A stretch of 64,000 nucleotides of DNA, taken from Sclerodactyla briareus. Lineage: Eukaryota; Echinodermata; Holothuroidea; Dendrochirotida; Sclerodactylidae. Location: the NCBI GenBank assembly GCA_026419785.1, contig JAODTK010005636.1, forward strand, positions 337,824-401,823, given 5' to 3'. The translations under genes were made by a program, and so were the position numbers. Positions 60,150 through 64,000 of this stretch are shown piece after piece (the stretch's first letter is position 1; the number at the start of each line of letters is the position of its first letter). The notes under the pieces are model-generated. The model did no database searches. It worked only from the letters and a program-made list of their open reading frames with translations, and had not been told where the DNA came from.

Positions 60150-60275
60150 AACTCGCTCTTACAGCTATAGGCTCGCTCTAGCTAGGCTCGTTCTTAGCTA
60201 GCTCTTAACAGGTATAGGCTAGCTCTTGGCTGTTCTTCGTTAGGCTATAGGCTAGCTCCTTAGCTAGCTCTCACG
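60150..60275. repeat. Short tandem repeat, GGCTAGCTCTTAGCTA-like
   Basis: About six imperfect copies of a 15-25 bp unit made of TAGGCT, CGTTCTT and AGCTAGCTC words. Confidence 0.8.
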
Positions 60276-61020
60276 TAGGTCTGTGGGATGTTCGGAAGGG
60301 GAGGGGGTGGGCTTCAAAATAAAACCCTCTTGGCAGTGTCTCCTTGCCAACTAATGAACGGTTTTGTATCGTTGATAAACTATTATGAAAACAGAACTAT
60401 TCATGTGCTCAAAGACTTCGATCCATAGATGGCAAGTTCATCGCATGTCTCTTCGACTATCTCACACAGAGGTCACGCCTGTACACACCATGTAACCGTG
60501 GGGCCCTGGGTGGGAAAGGGGGAGGGGTGCAGTACCACACTTAATGATTTGGCGAGAGTTAACCAGCAGACGTGTATACTTTCAAAAGGCGTGTCGCTGA
60601 TTCTTTGTTACTTGTAGGAGTGTTTATCATATTTTGTGATAGCTCGAGGATTGAAAAGTCTTCCTATAGTATCGCCACAACGCATGCAGGTGTATCATAC
60701 TGTTCAGTATCATGTAGGTCCTAGCCCGGCGAACCCACGCATTCCAATAATTGTTCCATGTTTCATCATTTATTTTTCTATCTAATCAATTTAATTTACA
60801 ATCTTTCGGTGCCCCATTTCGCTCCTTGTTCCGCCATTGTCACGCGTGGAGTTAAGGGGCCCCTTTTCCGCGCTATGGTGAGGTCCTTCGGGTGACGTTG
60901 CAGTATGAGCAGTGGTAGTAAGATCATTCGGAATGGGAATTTTAAACATGCGAAATCCGCGATTAACAGAAGGACAGACATGAGTCGCCGCATGTTAATG
61001 ATTACTCTTAATATGCGGCT
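60276..61020. other. Unannotated stretch
   Basis: No recognised feature. Confidence 0.35.
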
Positions 61021-61021
61021 T

Positions 61022-61124
61022 ACTACTACTATCCACTATTACTACTACTACTACTTACTACCACTACTACTACTAAACAACAACAACAATAACAATAACA
61101 ATAACAATAATAATAATAAAATAG
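61022..61124. repeat. Compound microsatellite (TAC)n-(ACA)n-(AAT)n
   Basis: Three adjoining triplet runs. They explain the Tyr- and Asn-runs in the 175-codon frame at 60905-61432. Confidence 0.92.
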
Positions 61125-61261
61125 GCATAGTATCTAGTATACAATCCCTGACAAATGTCAATGGCACAGTAGCTCACTTATTGCTTCCTAGCCTATATAA
61201 GGTGAGATTCCAAATATGTTTGAATGATATCCATATCCATGAGGTATCTGACAAGGGCGCG

Positions 61262-61420
61262 CGATTTGGTTGGCGATTGGGGGGGGGGGCGGACAAGATT
61301 AATTACGATCTAAGCGGAGCGACACCCATGCGCGTAGCGTACAAGGAATGTTCGTTTGACAGACCCCTTAGATTGCAGGAAACGGCACTTCCCGTGCCCT
61401 ATGGGTCAGTAAGATCATTC
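61262..61420 (+). repeat. Solitary copy of the shared module
   Basis: GGCGATTGGGGGGGGGGG, then CTAAGCGGAGCGACACCCAT, GCGTAGCGTACAAGGAA and TTAGATTGCAGGAAACGGCA with a CACTTCCCGTGCC tail. It is closest to the units of the 44.3-45.2 kb array and lies about 290 bp before copy C. Confidence 0.7.
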
Positions 61421-61705
61421 CTACTAAATTGAAACCAAAATTGTTATTTTAAGAAAAGGTTCTCCGAAACTATTCTAAGCTACCATGCAAGTGGATTACA
61501 GTCATGAAAGGAGCAATGGACAATGGGCAACGGCAAACAAACCAGTATGTTCGCGCGACAAAAAAAAGCGCGAGGGATTTTGCAGAATTTAATTTGACCA
61601 ACGACATTTGCACTGAACCCTCTTTTGACCTGTACACTCAGATAGGCCCGAGCTTTTACTCAAAGATACGGCCCCAGTTTTTATCCTATTTGCGGACCAC
61701 AGCGC

Positions 61706-62535
61706 CCATGGGAGCGGGGGCCCGTCGGAGCGTTTGCGAAAAGTGGGGGGACAAAATCGAATGCAAATTGCCATCTATGCGGAGAGCGCCACATCGGTTG
61801 CGCGGAGCGTACCACGAAAATTTCAGAGTTCATACTCTCCAGATCGCCGAAGCGGACACTTGCCCCCCCAGGGGCTCAATAGCACCCCCCATCTACATGT
61901 GTGATTTGAGTAAAAGACAGACAAAAAAATTGTCAGTGTGCATTGTACTGAGATGATATACCAAGTATCACACATGATATTTTTTTTTTTATAACAATCT
62001 ACTCTGGCTTGTGTGCGTGAATTCAGGGTCTACCGAATGGCTCTGGTGGGATCGAAAGTGTGCAAAAGCCATTGGAGTGACGGGGACACTCAATGTGGCG
62101 GCCCAGCCAAATTTGTACTCGAAATTTTACAAGTCCGACATGGGAAACTACCGGCGCGCGCGAGGCTGGCGAAAAAAAAATGCATGTTTCCCGGGCAATT
62201 ATCGCAAAAGTCTGCAGAAAATTCAGGCATTTTCTTCATTTGCCATCCTTACAAATGCATGAGGTTTTCGCCTAGAATTTTTCATCTCAGAAAAAATCGG
62301 TGGGGGGGGGGGAGTTGCCCCCAAGGCTTCTGAAATAAGCGAGTGAACAAAATGATCGAACATTACATCGCATATTTAGCCTACACGCCTGGAAGAAAAA
62401 CGACATTATGCGGCGAAACACTGAATGATTGCACTATGCCATGCGATTTGAAATTCGAGAATTCGGTTATGAAACATGGGTAACCTCCCACTTCAATTCC
62501 GACCTAGTCGGGTCCAGCTCTTCACCTTGGGTCCG
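61706..62535 (+). mobile_element. Dispersed element of about 820 bp, copy C
   Basis: Collinear with copies A and B: GTCGGAGCGTTTGCGAAAAG, the module (AGCGCCACATCGGTTGCGCG), CATCTACATGTGTGATTTGA, AGACAGACAAAAAAATTGTC, GGATCGAAAGTGTGCAAAAG, the GGCGCGCGCGAGGCTGGCG block, a GGGGGGGAGTTGCCCCC palindrome, then GTCGGGTCCAGCTCTTCACC. No frame is conserved between the three copies. Confidence 0.82.
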
Positions 62536-62639
62536 CAACTGGAATTAGTGGCTTAAGACCAATTCCAACGACGTATGTATGTTAGACAAAAACTGAATCA
62601 CTTTAGAGTGATACAAAATCGGGCATGTTGCCTATTATT

Positions 62640-62765
62640 TTATCTGCAGTCCGGGAAAAGTGGGGGATAAATGATATATATCCCCCACTTTTGAAAGTGG
62701 GGGAGGGGGGACGGGACATGTCCCCCTCGTCCCCCACCTGTTGGCGCCCATGCATGGGAGGGACG
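62640..62765 (+). mobile_element. G-rich palindromic repeat, copy P4
   Basis: AAGTGGGGGATAAATGATATA, CCCCCACTTTTGAAAGTGGGGG (11-bp arms), ACGGGACATGTCCCCCTCGT, then GTTGGCGCCCATGCATGG. It is the cleanest hairpin of the four copies. Confidence 0.8.
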
Positions 62766-63070
62766 GACAATCCATCAGGACCAGACAGGTGGCCCCAAAT
62801 GAGTTATAACACAAAGTAAAACGCAAGATGGACGGAGCGCTCACGAAAATTTGACACTTTTGAACATTTCCACACCAAAGTAAGGCAACTTTGGATATAA
62901 ACTTAGCTTCACCTGAATTTGAATCATTCTTTGCACGAATTGTTGGCGTTCCCTGGCCGAATTCTTCGAAGGCTATTTATCGGATAGTATGTGCACCCGT
63001 TCACGACCCAAAATTTCAAAAAAATGGTCGCACCCATAAATTGCTTGCGGAATAATCTATTTCAAATTGC
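62766..63070. other. Unannotated stretch
   Basis: No recognised feature. Confidence 0.35.
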
Positions 63071-63074
63071 AAAT

Positions 63075-64000
63075 AGCGTGGCGCGTCAGCAGACTTTTCA
63101 TACTGGGGGGAGGGGCGGGGAGGGGGGACAGAGGGGGGGGACAAGGGGAACAGACATGTGTCGGGGGGCACAAGCTACACCTAAGCGGAAGCGCCCATAT
63201 AGGCTGGGCGGAGCGCCAAGAAATTTTTTTGGTTGCGCAACCTCCAGATGGCCGGAAAGACCTCTCCGGGGGTTCTAGGATGCATGTAACCAAGCTTCAA
63301 ACTAGGTATTTTGTGATAACAAATTCTGTAACGGTTGGAAGATTAGATTGGAACATTTGTCAGTCCTACGTCTTACGCTTGCCCGACTTTAACATTTTAG
63401 CCAGAATATTCAAGCATTTGTGCTCCATACGGAAAAAAAGATCTCACCAAAAAAAATTGGGACATTTAGTAGCTTCACGTTCTACTGTCCCAACCATGAT
63501 ATGACGTCATGCCCGAGAGAGCAGTGAACTTCCAAGTAGCAGTTATCTGGAGAAAACATGCGCTGAAAACCAGCGTTGATAGCATGTAGGCTACTGCAGT
63601 TCCCAATGCGCGTGGCCGAGGGAGGCGGAACGGACGGAGGTGAATGGTTTAGTATCAAAACAAGAGGTTGATTGTAGTTTCGGTCAATGAGAATGTTGTC
63701 GTATAATTTCACCTCACATATATGTATAAGTTAGGGGGCCAATGAGGCGGACATGTCCATAGGTGCAGAGATGAAGGGAGAGCATGCAATAGACGAAATC
63801 CACCAACAAGCACGTGCGACGCACACATTTGTTCGCTTTTAGTGCATTCGAGGCAAATTTGTCACACTTACGGCTTTTCTTGTGATAATTTTTGTTTTGT
63901 TTGCCAGGATCTATTTCAAACTGGTAGTAGAATACTGACTACAGAATTTTTTCGAAAACACCAATCTCATTTGAGAGGGCACCGCACGCCCCCCCCCCCC
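63075..64000 (+). mobile_element. Non-autonomous CAGTGGCG-type element, copy 2 (cut by window end)
   Basis: It starts AGCGTGGCGCGTCAGCAGAC then a G-rich run, like the start of copy 1 at 14400. The shared module core (GGCGGAGCGCC, CCTCCAGATGGCCGGAA) follows at 63200-63260, with one unit only. From 63500 onward it parallels copy 1: GAACTTCCAAGTAG, GTAGGCTACTGCAGTTC, AAGAGGTTGATTGTAGTTT, TTTCACCTCACA, GCATTCGAGGCAAATTTG, and AATACTGACTACAGAATTTT. The C run at the window edge corresponds to the C-rich distal end of copy 1. Confidence 0.75.

Overview
This 64 kb window looks like non-coding, repeat-dense animal DNA, most likely from a marine invertebrate deuterostome (echinoderm, hemichordate or amphioxus). 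That guess is inference. It rests on a Ty3/Gypsy relic whose integrase lies before its reverse transcriptase (the Gmr1-type order, known mainly from deuterostomes), on several LINE families, and on abundant short elements with G/C-rich ends. No complete host gene could be recognised. The longest open frame is under 300 codons and belongs to a LINE relic interrupted by a GATA microsatellite. Many relics change frame often, and long C/G/A runs are common, so some of the apparent decay may be indel noise in the assembly.

Layout. At 0-2.9 kb there is unannotated sequence, an AAT microsatellite, a short array of units of about 120 bp, and the end of a small element. At 2.94-9.20 kb lies a nearly full-length LTR retrotransposon relic with both LTRs. 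A tRNA-like SINE head is at 10.55 kb and a minus-strand LINE relic at 10.85-12.13 kb. A non-autonomous CAGTGGCG-ended element with three internal tandem units fills 12.95-14.40 kb, followed by a TTAA-flanked fold-back element at 15.43-15.66 kb. Possible host exon fragments occur at 16.8 and 17.8 kb. At 19.2-22.3 kb are a tandem array, a hAT-like 1.4 kb element and a LINE reverse-transcriptase fragment. At 24-31 kb are two members of a G-rich palindromic family, the first copy of a dispersed element of about 820 bp, a CpG-rich patch and a 265-bp C-tract.

A CR1-like LINE 3' end is at 31.7 kb and small inverted-repeat elements at 34.7-35.5 kb. An inverted copy of the 820-bp element is at 40.7-41.6 kb and a long TATG-type minisatellite at 42.0-42.8 kb. 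A five-unit array of the shared module is at 44.2-45.2 kb. LINE 3' ends, three of them in a head-to-tail array with a period near 587 bp, fill 48.6-50.95 kb. A satellite-like array of about 310-bp units is at 51.1-52.4 kb. A minus-strand endonuclease/RT LINE relic is at 53.0-54.4 kb. A minisatellite at 54.8-57.05 kb is split by a 1.28 kb terminal-inverted-repeat element. The right end (61.2-64 kb) packs a module copy, the third 820-bp element, another palindromic element and a second, window-truncated copy of the 12.95-14.40 kb element.

The most notable pattern is a core module of about 110 bp that recurs at eight places, inside at least three otherwise different elements and in two local tandem arrays. 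This suggests a set of related non-autonomous transposons that exchange or inherit one shared segment. No autonomous transposase for them is visible here.
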